Shown piece by piece: positions 63,693 through 64,000 of a stretch of DNA of 64,000 nt. This DNA comes from CAVONV01 sp963697355 (GTDB lineage: Bacteria; Acidobacteriota; Vicinamibacteria; Marinacidobacterales; DATDRI01): NCBI GenBank assembly GCA_963697355.1, contig CAVONV010000035.1:372001-436000 (forward strand). The letters are read 5' to 3'. Position 1 is the stretch's first letter. Each line of letters opens with the position of its first letter. The notes below the pieces were generated by a model. That model was given only the letters and a program-made list of their open reading frames with translations. It ran no database searches and had not been told where the DNA came from. The translations under genes were made by a program, and so were the position numbers.

Positions 63693-64000
63693 CCGTTGTC
63701 CCTCGCGGTCGCCTTGTCGATGCCGAGGTTCTTGCGCAGCGGTTCGGTGATCTGCTTGCCGATCTTCATCACCGGGTTCAGCGACGTCATCGGGTCCTGG
63801 AAGACCATCGCCATGTCCCTGCCCCAGAAGCGGCGCATCTTGCTGTCCGGCAGGTTCAAGATCTCCTGGCCGGCGTACTTCACGCTGCCGCTGCGGATCA
63901 CGTTGCGACTCGGCAGCAGGCTGATGATCGAGCGGCTGAGCACGGTCTTGCCCGAGCCGGACTCGCCGACGATGCCGAGCGTCTTGCCGCGTCGAGGATG
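63138..64000 (-). CDS. Oligopeptide/dipeptide ABC ATPase, N-terminal and middle part (copy 2), runs off the window
   Basis: N-terminal half of the same ATPase type: SRSIISLLPSRNVIRSGSVK, then DMAMVFQDPMTSLNPVMKIG (Q-loop), EPLRKNLGIDKATARDNGIE, EPEKRFEEYPHQLSGGMRQ. A frame change near 63,595 breaks the reading just after the signature, and another near 63,285 breaks the C-terminal domain. Walker A lies at or beyond 64,000. The ligand would be peptides or related compounds; permease and binding-protein genes are outside the window. Confidence 0.72.

Noticed and set aside
1..64000. CRISPR arrays, rRNA genes and insertion-sequence transposases
   Set aside because: No regularly spaced repeat with unique spacers, no rRNA-like block and no transposase motif was seen on reading both strands. 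The heptamer array has no spacers and is not a CRISPR.
49640..64000. Horizontal transfer of a gyrBA-containing island
   Set aside because: Essential core genes in native actinobacterial order, a cut gene on each side of the join and no integrase or attachment site make a chimeric contig far likelier.

Overview
The window is an assembly of two unrelated genomes. Positions 1 to about 49,660 look like an Acidobacteriota chromosome. Evidence is two 'duplicated orphan permease' genes with a PadR regulator of the acidobacterial type, a sulfatase-TPR protein, a long BNR-propeller protein and moderate GC. From about 49,660 to 64,000 the sequence is high-GC actinobacterial, probably Acidimicrobiia: gyrB, gyrA, a TadE-like gene, a DUF3566 gene and tRNA-Ile in the usual actinobacterial order, followed by a mycothione reductase. 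At the join, a minus-strand NrfD-like gene is cut inside its coding region and runs straight into a gyrB lacking its ATPase domain. I read this as a chimeric contig, not horizontal transfer.

Left part. 1-3.9 kb: SWIM/SNF2 helicase and a YtcJ-like amidohydrolase. 4.1-10.0 kb: an operon of TetR regulator, a 1057-residue class III aminotransferase fused to a tungsten-type aldehyde:ferredoxin oxidoreductase (AOR), a four-cluster ferredoxin subunit and an NhaC-family carrier. It reads as an amine-to-acid pathway in which the aldehyde is made and oxidised on one polypeptide. 10-20 kb: sulfatase/TPR protein, two ADOP permeases, PadR, a two-domain pyruvate-kinase-like protein and a YrdC/YciO protein. 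20.5-22.5 kb: c-di-GMP proteins (PilZ, EAL). 22.5-28.2 kb: BNR propeller, Tat-signal SelA-like PLP enzyme and an M50B-like membrane protein. 28.3-35.2 kb: a six-gene operon joining PspA (ESCRT-III family) to a membrane-anchored substrate-binding/OmpA protein, an ABC permease and ATPase, a membrane coiled-coil protein and a Ycf46-like AAA+ ATPase. 35.3-49.6 kb is patchier: a cytochrome c peroxidase remnant, dihaem lipoprotein, ABC exporter, RsbU-type phosphatase, CorA, truncated MprF, MscS and P-type ATPase pieces, a stray copy of the AAA+ Walker A region, a second YtcJ-like lipoprotein and a CoA-disulfide-reductase/rhodanese protein flanked by palindromic repeats.

Right part. gyrB (5' truncated), gyrA, TadE-like, DUF3566 with an acidic repeat, tRNA-Ile(GAT), small hypothetical, Rossmann protein, DUF1003, MgtE_N/CBS protein, Nudix hydrolase, mycothione reductase, threonine aldolase and an incomplete Dpp/Opp-type ABC ATPase broken by an imperfect tandem duplication.

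Many genes in both halves are interrupted by single-base indels although the protein sequence stays well conserved on both sides. That is best explained by raw-read error, so most broken genes here are probably intact in the organisms. The most attractive biology is the aminotransferase-AOR fusion operon and the PspA/ABC/AAA+ operon, both of which read without interruption.
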